A stretch of DNA of 64,000 nt from Thunnus maccoyii (GCF_910596095.1 NC_056540.1:16332501-16396500); one strand, 5' to 3'. Shown: positions 21,561-53,636, numbered from the stretch's first letter. The notes: generated from the letters alone by a model not told the origin. Numbers and translations are program-made.

Positions 21561-22474
21561 AGCTCGTGCACGCGCACGTATATGTTTGACCTCAATCCAA
21601 AATCAATACATAGCAGGTGGGAGGGGTGCGCAGATTTGAGGTGTTTATTATGTAGGTCACTTTGTTTTCTTGTAGTATAATCATCTTTTTTTCTTTTCTA
21701 CCATTATTTATTTTATATGTTGCAGTACAGTAAGGCTGCTGCATGAGACACGAGGCAGAAATGCACATGAGCAATGTAGAGCAGACATGAGCTCATCATA
21801 GCTGCACATGCAGGTTTAATCCATGGGATGTCACTGCTCACCTCTAGATTAGGAGACACATGATGGGAGTGTGCTGGATAGATCACACAGAGTTTAAGGA
21901 GAAGGAATGTGAATGTCAACAACTTTATCTACATAAGGCCAAAAACACTGACACAAAAAAATTTAAAAAACGCTGTATTTTAGGGGTTCGAATATTTTTC
22001 CTAAAAATATTCAATACGTTTCCTATATGCACTGTGTACTATGTAACTTAGTATTATTTGAAGCTGAACATGCAAACAAGGGAAATTTTTGTACAGGCAA
22101 GCATATAAATATATGGAGAACAAAAATCCCAGTAATGACTGGTTACTTGAATTTCAATTGCACTTGTTTTCCAAGAAAACAAGGAAACGTGACATAAAAA
22201 CAATGAAACTGGCATTTACATCCTTTATAACCTTAAAGGTCAAGTGTTTTGGCAACAATTACATTGTTAAATTATGTGGCTTATGTCTAGTTTGTTAAAT
22301 TGTTTTCTGAAGAATGTGTGGAATTAAAACAGGTTAATGAGACAAATAATGTTGTGGGAGACACTGTAATACAATGGGACACAAAAGACAAAAAACATGA
22401 TTTGACATTACTTGGTGTTACTGTAGGCTAAACTCGAAGAAACCGTTTTATGGTCACTGCAGCATCGTTTCAGT
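21561..22474. other. Gap, last part before group B: no gene seen
   Basis: AT-rich DNA after the enhancer-like island. No coding or repeat structure is recognised beyond simple A/T runs. Confidence 0.4.
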
Positions 22475-22497
22475 GACAATAGGTGGTGCTGTTACAT
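22475..22497 (+). promoter_or_regulatory. CTCF-like promoter element of B1
   Basis: GACAATAGGTGGTGCTGTTA lines up with the elements before other group B exons (for example TCTTGGTGTCACTGTAACAT before B12). It is about 237 bp before the ATG. A T run of more than 20 bases (about 22529-22551) follows. Confidence 0.55.
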
Positions 22498-22733
22498 TAT
22501 ATATTATCATAGTGGTTGTGTGTGAGATGTTTTTTTTTTTTTTTTTTTTTTACATGTGCATTCAGTGGCAACCCAAAGAGACGCGTGGAGGAGCGGACCT
22601 AAACAGCCCTTATTCTGCTGCCAGAATGATGTTCCTGCAGACTTTTGATTTTTTATGCTTAAGAGGAAACTGAAAATCATTGCGAATTTGTTGACGGATT
22701 TATGGTCGTTGAGTAAAAGACTTCTGTCAAACA

Positions 22734-25094
<2,361 letters not shown>

Positions 25095-25101
25095 GTAAAT
25101 G

Positions 25102-25102
<1 letters not shown>

Positions 25103-25144
<42 letters not shown>
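25103..25144. repeat. TTA trinucleotide microsatellite just inside the B1 intron
   Basis: About fourteen tandem TTA units start 8 bp after the B1 donor. If the intron is retained, the repeat is read in frame as a run of tyrosines before the stop. Confidence 0.95.
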
Positions 25145-25145
<1 letters not shown>

Positions 25146-25236
25146 ATGCTTTCGCACAACAATATTAAATAGTACACAATTAGATACATTAAAAAAAACA
25201 ACTTTTTTTGCTGATTTGACCATGCTGTTGTGAAAT

Positions 25237-25257
25237 TGCGCTGTCCATGGTGCTGAA
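25237..25257 (-). promoter_or_regulatory. RE1-like site in spacer B1-B2
   Basis: CTGTCCATGGTGCTGAA is the reverse complement of a full RE1 core match, and the next bases GCG also fit the extended consensus. It is about 460 bp before the B2 promoter element. Confidence 0.75.
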
Positions 25258-25698
25258 ATTTATTTCATTTCTACTGCTTAAACTTCCCCAGGTTATGTCA
25301 ATATTCAGCATGTTTTGGAAATACAATTACAACAATCTTCTGTTCCATACTGACTCGATCCTACTTCTACGAAATAATTTAAAGTTGATGGAATTTAATG
25401 TTATTTAACAATTGCAGATGTTATTGTCTATTAACGACATATATGAGTCGCTGAAAAACATACTAAACATTAAGCTGACTTGCTGGATAAGGCAGACCCA
25501 AGCATCCTACACAGTGTGAGACTTTGAAGGACGTTTTCTCCAGCTCCTTTCGTGTCCTTCACTACTGGACTATGGGCAGCATGGAGTCATATAGAAGTCG
25601 ATTGTGATACAGTTTCCGAGAGAAGGGTGTAGTGAAGTAAAACACTTGTGATATCTGGTCCCCTGTGATGAAAATCATATCGTACTGAAGCCCACCGG

Positions 25699-25717
25699 CC
25701 ACATGGAGTCAGTGTGG
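25699..25717 (+). promoter_or_regulatory. CTCF-like promoter element of B2
   Basis: CCACATGGAGTCAGTGTGG corresponds to CCACAAGGTGTCAGTGT before B4, 269 bp before the ATG at 25968. A half-similar copy (AGCATGGAGTCATATAG) lies 120 bp upstream. Confidence 0.5.
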
Positions 25718-25967
25718 CCTCGATAATGGTTGGTTTGCTGATTCTGTGCAGGCCCTGCCCATCATCTCTGGATCTTCTCTGATGTGGGCGGTATGGCTGA
25801 CGGAGTACACATCGAAGGCTGTGTATCAAATAATATAAGTAGCGGTTAATATTTTGTGTGTGAAAACTCGTATTTGGGAATCGTGAAATGTAACTACTCA
25901 GACTGATTTAATGAAGACTTGTGTCACTGCATTTGATTTAAAGAAGGCTTCATTTTGTTGCTTCACA

Positions 25968-28319
<2,352 letters not shown>

Positions 28320-28388
28320 GTAAGCCCATGTTTCAATTTTAATTGAGGATACAATATTTTTCACATAGTTATACTGAATTTACTGTGT

Positions 28389-28932
28389 TACAATACTGTG
28401 CAAAGGTTTTACGCACTAAAATTTAAGTGAGAATGCTTACAAAAATATTGCTATAAATAGTTTTAATTTATCAATTAACTTCTTACAAAGTTGAGTAAAG
28501 AGCAGAAACCGAAATGAAACCAATATTTGCTGTGAGCAGCTTTGCCTTTAAAACAGCAGTAGTTCTCCTCGGTACACTTTAACACAGTTTTTCATGGTAA
28601 CTGGCAGGTAGGTTGTTGTAACCATCCTGGAGAAAGAATGTTCTTCTGTAGATTTTTTATTTAGGCCATCTCAGGTGCTTCTTCGTGTAATCCCAGATTG
28701 ACTCCATGATGTTGAGAATAGGGCTCTGTGGGGGCCATACCATACCATCTGTTGCAGGACTCATCATTCTTCTTGTTGCTGAAAATAGTTCTTTATGACT
28801 CTAGCTGTATGCTTGGGGTCATTGTCATGTCATGAATAAATTTGGGACCGATCAGACACCTCCCTGATGGTATTGCATAATGGATAAGAATCTAAACATC
28901 TAGGGTGCCTAAAACTTTTGCACAGTACTGTA
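28389..28932 (-). mobile_element. Tc1/mariner-type DNA transposon relic
   Basis: The element has 28-bp inverted ends (outer parts TACAATACTGTGCAAAGG and, read in reverse, TACAGTACTGTGCAAAAG) and TA at both borders, the normal Tc1/mariner target site. On the minus strand it keeps a broken piece of transposase: DNDPKHTARVIKNYFQQQ, the DD34E-type region, then fragments like NIMESIWDYTKKHLRWPK. Only about 0.5 kb remains, so most of the usual 1.3 kb or more coding part is lost and it has several stops. The homologous spacer after B3 lacks it. Confidence 0.85.
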
Positions 28933-29125
28933 CATTGAGATGATTTCCTCCTAACAGATAAGATTACCTTTAGTAACATTAAAAACAGTCAATGTTTACT
29001 AAACAGTAAATGATTTGAATTGTTTTATATCGTTTTCATCTAAGTCTTATCAATGACACTTATACCTGTACTGAAATTAGAAAATGTGTTCATGACACTG
29101 TGGCGCTATGCAAGGTTTATATTAT

Positions 29126-29146
29126 AGCACTGTCCAAGGTGTTGAA
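29126..29146 (-). promoter_or_regulatory. RE1-like site, one mismatch, spacer B2-B3
   Basis: CTGTCCAAGGTGTTGAA differs from the RE1 core (reverse complement) at one conserved position (T for C in GCT). A matching degenerate copy occurs at 33451-33471 after B3. Confidence 0.45.
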
Positions 29147-29272
29147 ATGTAGTCATGGTGGTATTGGTTAGATTGTCGTGAATTTGAACTTGGGATTAAA
29201 GTTTCACTTTGGATATTACTTTTTTAAGCAACACGTTTAGGCTGCGACATATTTCGTAGCGACATATTTCGT

Positions 29273-29293
29273 AGCGCTGTCCATGGTGCTGAC
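29273..29293 (-). promoter_or_regulatory. RE1-like site in spacer B2-B3
   Basis: GCGCTGTCCATGGTGCTGAC is a near-perfect reverse RE1. It follows a short direct repeat of ATATTTCGTAGCG at about 29249-29277. Confidence 0.72.
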
Positions 29294-29557
29294 ACGTAGC
29301 CATGGTTTGACATATTTTGTTGATTTTCAAGTTAGAGTGTAAGTTTCGTTTGAGAGCTTTTTGATTTTATTGATGGATTTAAAGAACCAAACTTGCGGTT
29401 TGCATTTTAACCTATTTTCTATAAATCACTGTCTATTTTACTTAGTAATCTGAATTTACCTTCTCCACCGTTCCACGCATCCGGTGTTTTCATCCATTTG
29501 AATTACGAAAGTCTATAAGCACACCCTTAAAACTTGCTTAAGTAATGTTTTTCACTA

Positions 29558-30214
29558 CAGTGCATCGCACGACGTGATTTAGCCAAGTAGAACGTGTTCC
29601 TGGATCAACATTGTGATCAACCAATCACAGCCCTCTGACATCATCAGTGTGCTGCTCCTGTCATTCTCTCAAAATTTCTTTTTGGCCCCAGAGACAGTTG
29701 TGCTTCTTTTCCTCAGAGGTAAGCTAAGTTTTCCTAATTGAATTTATCAATTTATTAATAGTCAGACAACTCAACAAAATCCGTAACTGCATGTCTTTAA
29801 GTCATTAATATTTATCCTTACAGACTAGTACCTACCTAGAGCTGTGGCTGTATGAGCTACTAGCAAGTTAAGCTAGAATATTGTTCACTAACATAAAGGG
29901 TAAAGATAATAAAAGAGCCCTAATTTTGCTGTGGTCAGAATAATTCATCAATAAAATGAACAGGAACATTGTAGTTTTTCTGGAAACAACTTATGATGTG
30001 AACTACCCCTGTTGGTGGCTAGTTAAACCATACTTATTCATTAGAGAAACTGTCTCTGGTGCCAAAAAGAAATTTTGAGAGAATGACAGGAGCAGCACAC
30101 TGATGATGTCAGAGGGCTGTGATTGGTTGATCGCAATGTTGATCCAGGACCGCAATGTGGATGTTGATCCAGGAACACGTTCTACTTGGCTAAATCACGT
30201 TGTGCACAGTGCAT
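29558..30214. mobile_element. MITE with long inverted repeats and an 8-bp target duplication
   Basis: The same octamer CAGTGCAT flanks the element (29558-29565 and 30207-30214). Between them, the terminal arms of about 140 bp are inverted copies: the left has GTGATTTAGCCAAGTAGAAC and CTCAAAATTTCTTTTTGG, and the right has the reverse complements. No coding capacity. An 8-bp duplication suggests the hAT superfamily. The homologous spacer after B3 has an uninterrupted site (about 33896-33901, AGTGCAT). Confidence 0.85.
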
Positions 30215-30580
30215 CCAGTCTGCATACATTTTTGTTTGAGTAACATAGTGCACATTTTTCAAATCTACCCGTGCTTATACTGCCTTGCCACGAAGCATAA
30301 TATAATACTAACATACACACATGTACACTGACATGTTCGCTGTTATCATGACACAACATAAACACATTTTAAGAGTCGTGATTGATTGTCATACTATACA
30401 GAGATGAAGGGAAAGTAGCTACCTGGAAGGGTAGAAAACCTACATCACAAAATCTAAAATGATCTAACCTGCATTAAAAAATAGTCAGCAATACTATAAA
30501 TGATTTGTAGTTCAGGAGTTACAACTTGCAGACACACTGATATAGTCGTTTGACTCAATCAGGGTCATAATGTGTTCAGT

Positions 30581-30600
30581 CCACAGGGTGTCAGTGTCAT
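30581..30600 (+). promoter_or_regulatory. CTCF-like promoter element of B3
   Basis: CCACAGGGTGTCAGTGTCAT lies 255 bp before the ATG. It resembles the CTCF core CCASYAGRKGGC, with T for G in GTC. A C-rich box (CCCTGCCCCTTCC) follows about 50 bp later. Confidence 0.6.
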
Positions 30601-30835
30601 ATCAGCGTTAGCTGTTATATTATAGCGCTGGCCCTGCCCCTTCCTCAGAGGTTTTGTTCAGGTCGACACAGAAGAGACAGTACCTTCAACAGTAACCAGT
30701 TTTGCCGTTCTGACGGGTGTACATAGACAAGTTCAAATTTATGGGATATATTTCAACAGCATATTTTGTGGCTTAGGCATTTTCGTTTTTGGTATGGACC
30801 ACTGAGTGGATATAATATCAATCAAAGGTAAAACG

Positions 30836-33193
<2,358 letters not shown>

Positions 33194-33426
33194 GTACGCA
33201 CATGTTTCGATTTTAATTAAAGATATTTTTCGCAAACTTACAGGGAATTTACTCTGAGTCACATTAAGATAACTTCCTCTTAACAGGTATGATTAACCTT
33301 GGAAACATATAAAACAGTTAGTTTACTATGTGAAGTAAATGATATGAAAGTCTTATCAGTGAGCGCACATGCCTCTCTTGAAATTAGAAAATGTGGTGAG
33401 GTTATTAATGTCACACCGTATTTCGT

Positions 33427-33471
33427 GGCGCTGTCCATGGTTTATATGAGATCACTGTCCAAGGTGTTTAA
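33427..33471 (-). promoter_or_regulatory. Decayed pair of RE1-like sites, spacer B3-B4
   Basis: The first (GGCGCTGTCCATGG, 33427-33440) keeps only one half of RE1. The second (CACTGTCCAAGGTGTTTAA, ending 33471) has at least two mismatches. Both have counterparts in the B2-B3 spacer. Confidence 0.35.
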
Positions 33472-33595
33472 ATGTAGTCTTGGCGGTATTGGTTAGAAGT
33501 TCGGATTAAGGTTTCAGTTTGGATATCACTTCTTTTAGCAACAGGTTTAGGCTGCTCCACAAGGAAAACTATTGCAACATAACGGCATAATGTGT

Positions 33596-33616
33596 AGCGC
33601 TGTCCATGGTGCTGAC
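33596..33616 (-). promoter_or_regulatory. RE1-like site in spacer B3-B4
   Basis: GCGCTGTCCATGGTGCTGAC, identical over the core to 29273-29293. It lies 675 bp before the B4 promoter element. The matching distance in the B2-B3 spacer is about 660 bp once the inserted MITE is subtracted. Confidence 0.72.
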
Positions 33617-34270
33617 ACTTAATCATGCTTGGTTATATTGTGGTGATTTTCAGAGTGTAAGCTTTGTGAGCTTTGTGGGTTTTATTTATGGATTTCAGGA
33701 ACCAAACTTGTGGTTTGATTTTTTTTAGCCTATGTACTACAAATCAATGACTGTGTTGTTTGCCACCCTACTGTGTTTTGGTAATCTGGATATAACTTTT
33801 CCACCGGTCTAGGAATCCGGTGGTCTCTATTCATCTGAATTACAAAACTTTATAAGCACACCATTAAAACTTGGTTGAATAATGTTGTCCATTAAAGTGC
33901 ATTCATTCTGCATATTTTTTTTTCTCGTAAAGTAACATTATTGTCAAGGGAATTCAGTTCGCAATGTTCAAATCTATCAGTGCTTACTGCCTTGACATGA
34001 AGCCATAATGTAACAATAATGAAGATATGATCACTGTTATGTTTACACAACATGAGCACGTTTCAAGAGTCTGATGATTGGTTTCATACCATACAGAGAT
34101 GAGGGATAGTAGCTACCTGAAACGGTATAAAAATGCATTATTGAAATCTAAAACTGTCTAACTTGCAATACTATAAATGATTTGTGGTTCGGGAGTTACA
34201 ATTTGCAAACACACTGATATAGTCCTTTATGACGTGGTTTGATTCAATAAGGGGTCATAATGTGCTCAGT

Positions 34271-34290
34271 CCACAAGGTGTCAGTGTCAT
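34271..34290 (+). promoter_or_regulatory. CTCF-like promoter element of B4
   Basis: CCACAAGGTGTCAGTGTCAT, one base from the B3 element, 254 bp before the ATG. Confidence 0.6.
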
Positions 34291-34524
34291 ATCAGCATAA
34301 ACTGTTGTATTATAGCGCTGGCCCTGCCCCTTCCTCAGAGGTTTTGTTCAGGTCGACACAGAAGAGATCGTACCTTCAACAGTAACCGGTGTTGCCGTTC
34401 TGACGGGTGTACATAGACAAGTTGAAAATATGGGATATATTTCAGCAGTATATTTTGTGGCTTAGGCAATTTCGTTTTTCGTATGGACCTCTGAGTGGAT
34501 ATAATACCAATCAAAGGTAAAACG

Positions 34525-36882
<2,358 letters not shown>

Positions 36883-37371
36883 GTAAGAACTTTAAAACGA
36901 TGTGATATATAGCATGTTTACATGTATTCCGTTCTGTCTTTGCTTTTTGCTTAATAGCATTTTTCCATCTCTCTCAATGCCTTTCTACAAAGGGAACTGC
37001 AAAACAGATCGAAATAAACCATAACAAAATATGTTACAAACCTGATCATTGTGATGCTCATTAATTGTGAATCTGTGCCGTTTAGTCCAAATTTCTTAAG
37101 ACATACGGTATTGACCAGACAGTGTTGTTTGTTGTTGTTTCCATAAAAAGAGATGTGGTTTTGCAAATCAGTATAACAAATGGCTTGCTTTCTTTTATTT
37201 GTTGTGTCGACAATAGCCACAAAGATCCACAGTTTTCCCCTTACTTGACACACCATCTGATTTTATAATTTATAATCTACGTAAGCTGGTGAATACCAAA
37301 TATTTAGAATAGATAAAATATATAAATATCTTCTGTCATCCATTTTAAAGAGGAAAATCTTCCTAAATGTG

Positions 37372-37392
37372 ACGACTGTCCATGGCACTGAA
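37372..37392 (-). promoter_or_regulatory. RE1-like site in spacer B4-B5
   Basis: GACTGTCCATGGCACTGAA has one change from the core consensus (A for K in GCAC). A second, weaker copy (ATCCATGTTGCTGAA) is at 37585-37605. Confidence 0.6.
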
Positions 37393-37883
37393 GTACGCTG
37401 ACGTATCTCTACTTTGGTGTGTGTCTGTGACAGTTCTGTAAACATTCAACTAAATTTCATAGAACAACTAATAGTAAAGTTTGAAGTTGCTAGCGTTCCT
37501 GTTGATTCGTATAAGCAATAATAATTTTAAGTCAGGACTACTATTTCTTTTTTAAGAAAGAGACAGGCAAAGGGCCAGGGTCATGTATCTATCCATGTTG
37601 CTGAAATGCCTTTGCGTCTTTGTGTTCATACATAACAGTGTACAGTGATGGAGAATGAAGACACGTAATAAACATTGCTCATTTTGAATGCCAAGCCCAC
37701 TAACTATAGTCGAATTTAACAAATGAGAAGCCCGTTTTACAATCTATCTGGAGCAATTCTATACATTTTGTTTGCTACACAAAGAGAACAGTGTGATGGG
37801 GAAGAACAAAGGTGGAATCGTGATGGTTTCGTCATGGTGATAGTAGATTCTTTAAGTATATTGGGCTAGAACTTCCACGATGA

Positions 37884-37905
37884 CCTCTGGGTGTCAGTGT
37901 TACAT
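37884..37905 (+). promoter_or_regulatory. CTCF-like promoter element of B5
   Basis: CCTCTGGGTGTCAGTGTTAC, 219 bp before the ATG, followed after about 20 bp by the C-rich box GTCCCTCCCCTGAC. Confidence 0.6.
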
Positions 37906-38102
37906 TAGGAACCCATAGAAGCACTTTGTCCCTCCCCTGACAAAGCTTTTGTCTGCTCCCTGAAAGAAGCAGAGAAGGCATTCGAATCGAGCTCGCCATC
38001 CGATGGAATAGTGCTGTGGTAAATATGCGACACGCAATAGGTTGGATATAGACATTTATTTCAGTAACGGGATTTTGTGTATTGATATGTGGCTGGATAA
38101 CT

Positions 38103-40457
<2,355 letters not shown>

Positions 40458-40823
40458 GTAAGCCTTTAAAAACAAAGTTTTATACAATATGTTTATACGC
40501 ATATAGTTGTATATTAGCCTTTTGCTTGAAGTTTTCTTCCTAACATGTCTCTACAGCGTTTTGCTCAGAGAACAGTACCTTATATAGCTCACAACAAACT
40601 AAAAAATATACTTCTTGTTAAGTTCGTGGCTTTCTTACACGCATTCCAATTAGTTTGTTTGAGTTTCTGTTGTTTTTTATTGTCTGATTCATCATAAAAA
40701 GTGCTTGTTTATATAGTAAGAGATGTAAAAAAAAAACATTTTGACTCCCTTTATTGTGCATATACATGCAAGTTTAAAATACATTGAAGAGCTCATCATT
40801 TATAATGAGGACAGTCTTTTCCT

Positions 40824-40844
40824 CTCATTGTCCATGGCGCTGAA
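40824..40844 (-). promoter_or_regulatory. RE1-like site in spacer B5-B6 (first)
   Basis: ATTGTCCATGGCGCTGAA: reverse RE1 with a mismatch in the first CT of the core. Confidence 0.5.
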
Positions 40845-41020
40845 ATGCAATATATTTTTATACAGCCATACAGAGAAGTTATAATCTGCATCTGGGATAT
40901 GTGAGCAGTGAGTTTGTCACAGTTTGGGTTTTTAGAATGTTCCAAACTCTAACCAATAACTGACTGAAAAAAGTAAAGATGTTTCTGTGTTTGGGTTTAG
41001 GTATTTGAGCTTAATTCATG

Positions 41021-41041
41021 GTTGCTGTCCATGGTGCTGAA
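41021..41041 (-). promoter_or_regulatory. RE1-like site in spacer B5-B6 (second)
   Basis: CTGTCCATGGTGCTGAA, full match to the reverse RE1 core. A nearly identical spacer copy is at 50742-50762. Confidence 0.75.
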
Positions 41042-41333
41042 AGGCAAGCCGTCAAACTGTAATGCCATGTTAAAGTAACATTGACTAGTATTACTTTTAT
41101 GAGTCCTATTTCTATATTACGAATTAACAGTTTAAATTGATATGCTTCTTGGTAAGTGCAAACCATCTAGAAAAATGCATCACCGAACTTTTGGATTTGT
41201 GAGGGAGGGAGAGAGAGAAAATGCTGAAATTATTTGTGTTTTTCAAGGTGCGTTTCACCTCAGTTTCTGTTCTCACGCCTCTAGAAACATTGTTTAAAAA
41301 ACAATATGTAGCAAAGTTAGCTCTCAGTAATTA

Positions 41334-41355
41334 CCTCTAGGTGTCACTATTACAT
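41334..41355 (+). promoter_or_regulatory. CTCF-like promoter element of B6
   Basis: CCTCTAGGTGTCACTATTAC, 212 bp before the ATG, then GGCCCTCCCCTCACG. The whole region is a copy of that before B9. Confidence 0.6.
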
Positions 41356-41545
41356 CAGGAAACCACAAACGACTTTGGCCCTCCCCTCACGATCCCTTTC
41401 TTTGTCATCTGAGCAGAGCAAAGAAAGCAACTGAATCAAGCACACCAGCCGATGAAATCACGTTGTGCGTTCTGAGCGGGTCGGACATGTATAATTGTTT
41501 TTTGCAGTAAGAGGCTCCTGTGTGTTTATGTGCCGTTGGATAACG

Positions 41546-43900
<2,355 letters not shown>

Positions 43901-44312
43901 GTAAGAGTAATTTATGATCCTTAATAACTGATGTGTCACTTTTATATAGGAATTTCTTTCGGCTTACCTAAAACATCTTCTAAAGGGAATATGGTGATGA
44001 CTTTTTAAAACAGGAATTTTGCTATACCTTGTGAACAAATTGAAATATGGTTTTGGTCAAAGTCATTGTAATGTCCAAAGTTTACCCCTACTGTAATTGT
44101 AAAATGTGTATGCAAATATATATTTGGTTCCGCACTGATGCGCTATCCATTAAGTTTCGTATTCGTGGTGATTTTTTGGTCACGTTGTGGTGGTTTTCAA
44201 GTTAGGTTTCATTGTCTTGGCTAGATACAATAGCTTTTCTTTTTAATTTTGGCGACGCTTGTCCTAGTATTATTTCAGTTAAGCTCCCAAAATAACAGTA
44301 CTAACAAGTATT

Positions 44313-44333
44313 AGCGCTGTACACGGTGCTGAA
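44313..44333 (-). promoter_or_regulatory. RE1-like site in spacer B6-B7
   Basis: GCGCTGTACACGGTGCTGAA: reverse RE1 with one core mismatch (A for C); GCGCTGT and GGTGCTGAA are intact. Confidence 0.6.
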
Positions 44334-44644
44334 ATTTTGCAGTAAACAAACAGAGTTTGTACCATCGTCCAGGCCAGCAATGCAAATACTGAAGTGGCCC
44401 CCGAAAATCGGGTTTTAGGGAAAGTAACCCATATTTTTTTTAATATTCACTATAAAGTTGTTGTTTCATATGCTGTGGGCTGTCTAGTGATATTTTCGCT
44501 TCATCGTATCGAGATCAGCTTGAATACTCAAGATTTAGTTTCTAATCCATCTATTCTAGATCTAGTTCGTTAGAGGTCTCTGTTAAGTGGAATCATGTTT
44601 GATGTTCTCTTCCTCCTTCATATTAAATGCAAGCATCGAATGAT

Positions 44645-44665
44645 CCACAGGGTGTCAGTGTTACA
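44645..44665 (+). promoter_or_regulatory. CTCF-like promoter element of B7
   Basis: CCACAGGGTGTCAGTGTTAC, 254 bp before the ATG, with a C-rich box CTGCCCCTTTC about 40 bp later. Confidence 0.6.
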
Positions 44666-44898
44666 GTAGGGAACTGCTAAGGCTTGATGCAGAATAGACT
44701 CTGCCCCTTTCAAAGTGTGTTTTTCTGCCCGACCACAAAGAGTGCCATCATTTCGGGATTTTGATCTGTACCTTTCCTACGCGAACATGGTTTTCTGAAA
44801 GATAATCTCAGGACATCTGGAGGTGTTTCGAGTGGAGGATATTTGTGGATGCTGTTTTAAATGATTACGCACAAGGAAACAAAGGACAAAGAGGCAGA

Positions 44899-47226
<2,328 letters not shown>

Positions 47227-47539
47227 GTAAGCACCGCTTTTCCTAGATTTCTGTGATGTTTCTTCTGGTCTGTTAAAAAATTATACCATAATCACGGCAT
47301 GCAATTGAACTATATCTTCGTTTAGTTCGGTATAAATTTCAATTTTACAGTTCAATCCATTTTTGAAATTCTGAAAAAAATCTGATTTTTTGTTTTTTTA
47401 TTTTTTTCAGTTTTACATTTCAATCATACACACATATTTTTTTTTATATAAATATGTAATTGCCACAGCCAAATTGCAGTCTACATTGCCATATACAGCC
47501 ATAATAATGTGCCACTAAATTAATATTTTGTAACTCGGG
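47227..47539. other. Short spacer B7-B8, no RE1 seen
   Basis: T-rich DNA with a run TTTTTTATTTTTTTC near 47394-47409. No gene or RE1-like motif. It is one of three short spacers that lack RE1. Confidence 0.6.
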
Positions 47540-47558
47540 CCACAAGGTGTCAGTGTGA
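47540..47558 (+). promoter_or_regulatory. CTCF-like promoter element of B8
   Basis: CCACAAGGTGTCAGTGTGA, 219 bp before the preferred ATG at 47759. Confidence 0.6.
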
Positions 47559-47758
47559 CATAGTTTATGTTCTGGTTTTGATGCTGTACGGGCTCAACGC
47601 GTATTAGTATAATTTCCATTTCAGTCGTTGATAGAGTCGGGTCTATGGATGCAGGATCAGGCAAATAGAGGGATTTTTTCATGCTTCGGTTTCTGAGTAG
47701 GAAAGTCGACGGAATTTTGTTTTCTAACAAAGGAATAACTGTGTTTGGTTTGACGAAG

Positions 47759-50122
<2,364 letters not shown>

Positions 50123-50480
50123 GTAAGACTTTAAAAACAAAGTTTCATACAATATGTTTATAAGCATTTAGTTCTATGTCAGCCTTTTGCTTGACGTTTT
50201 CTTCATAACATGTCTTTACAGCCTTTTGCTCAGGGAACAGTACCTTATATAACTCACAACAAACTCAGAAATATAATACTTCTTGTTCCGTGTGTAGCTT
50301 TCATGTACACATTCCAAGTAGTTTGGTTGAGTTTCTTTTCTTTTTCATTGTCTGGTTCATCATAAAAAGTGCTTGTTTACATAGTAAGAGATACATGCAT
50401 ATAGATGCTCAAAGCCATGATGAATATATTTTTAAAATACATTGAACAGCTCATTCTTGGTAAACAGTGAGCTGACTATG

Positions 50481-50501
50481 ACATCTGCCCATGCTGCTGA
50501 A
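50481..50501 (-). promoter_or_regulatory. Decayed RE1-like site in spacer B8-B9
   Basis: CATCTGCCCATGCTGCTGAA keeps only part of the reverse RE1. It corresponds to 40824-40844 in the duplicated spacer. Confidence 0.3.
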
Positions 50502-50741
50502 ATATAATATATTGTTATACAGCAACACAGAGAAGTTATAGTCTGCATTTGGGAAATGTGAGCAGTGAGTTTGTCACAGTTTGGTATTTAGAATATTTTA
50601 AATTCTAACTGATAACTGACAGAAAAGTTTGGTGATGTTTCTGTGTTAATGTTGAGGTGTTTGAGTAGAATTCATGGACTAAACTGGTTTAACACTGAAC
50701 TATTTTTATTATTAGAGGGAAAGGCTGTGTGACTGCTTGTG

Positions 50742-50762
50742 GTTGCTGTCCATGGTGCTGAA
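50742..50762 (-). promoter_or_regulatory. RE1-like site in spacer B8-B9
   Basis: CTGTCCATGGTGCTGAA, full reverse RE1 core match, copy of 41021-41041, 312 bp before the B9 promoter element. Confidence 0.75.
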
Positions 50763-51053
50763 AGGCAAACCGTCAAACTATAATGCGATGTTCAAGTAAC
50801 TTTGACTATTATTACTTTTACGAGTCCTATTTCTATATTACAACTCAACAGTTTAAATTAATATGCCACTTGGTAAGTGCAAACCATCTAGAAAATGCAT
50901 CATCAAACTTTTGGATTTGTCAGGGAGAGAGGGAGAGAAAATGCTGAAATTATTTGTGTTTTTCAAGGTGCGTTTCACCTCAGTTTCTGTTCTCACGCCT
51001 CTAGAAACATTTTAAAAAAAACAATATGTAGCAAAGTTAGCTCTCAGTAATTA

Positions 51054-51075
51054 CCTCTGGGTGTCACTATTATAT
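51054..51075 (+). promoter_or_regulatory. CTCF-like promoter element of B9
   Basis: CCTCTGGGTGTCACTATTAT, 228 bp before the ATG, followed by the same GGCCCTCCCCTCACG box as B6. Confidence 0.6.
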
Positions 51076-51281
51076 CAGGAAACCACAAACGACTTTGGCC
51101 CTCCCCTCACGATCCCTTTCTTTGTCATCTGAGCAGAGCAAAGAAAGCAACTGAATCAAGCACACCAGCCGATGAAATCACGTTGTGCGTTCTGTGGATG
51201 TGCGATACTGAGCGATTTGGACATGTATAGTTGTTTTTCGCAGTAACAGGCTCCTGTGTGTTTATATATTGTTGGATAACG

Positions 51282-53636
<2,355 letters not shown>

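Noticed and set aside
22089-22298. 69-codon frame with NPSNDW, recalling the constant-exon NPDW motif
   Set aside because: The following residues (LLEFQLHLF) do not match, there is no splice acceptor in phase, and it lies just before B1.
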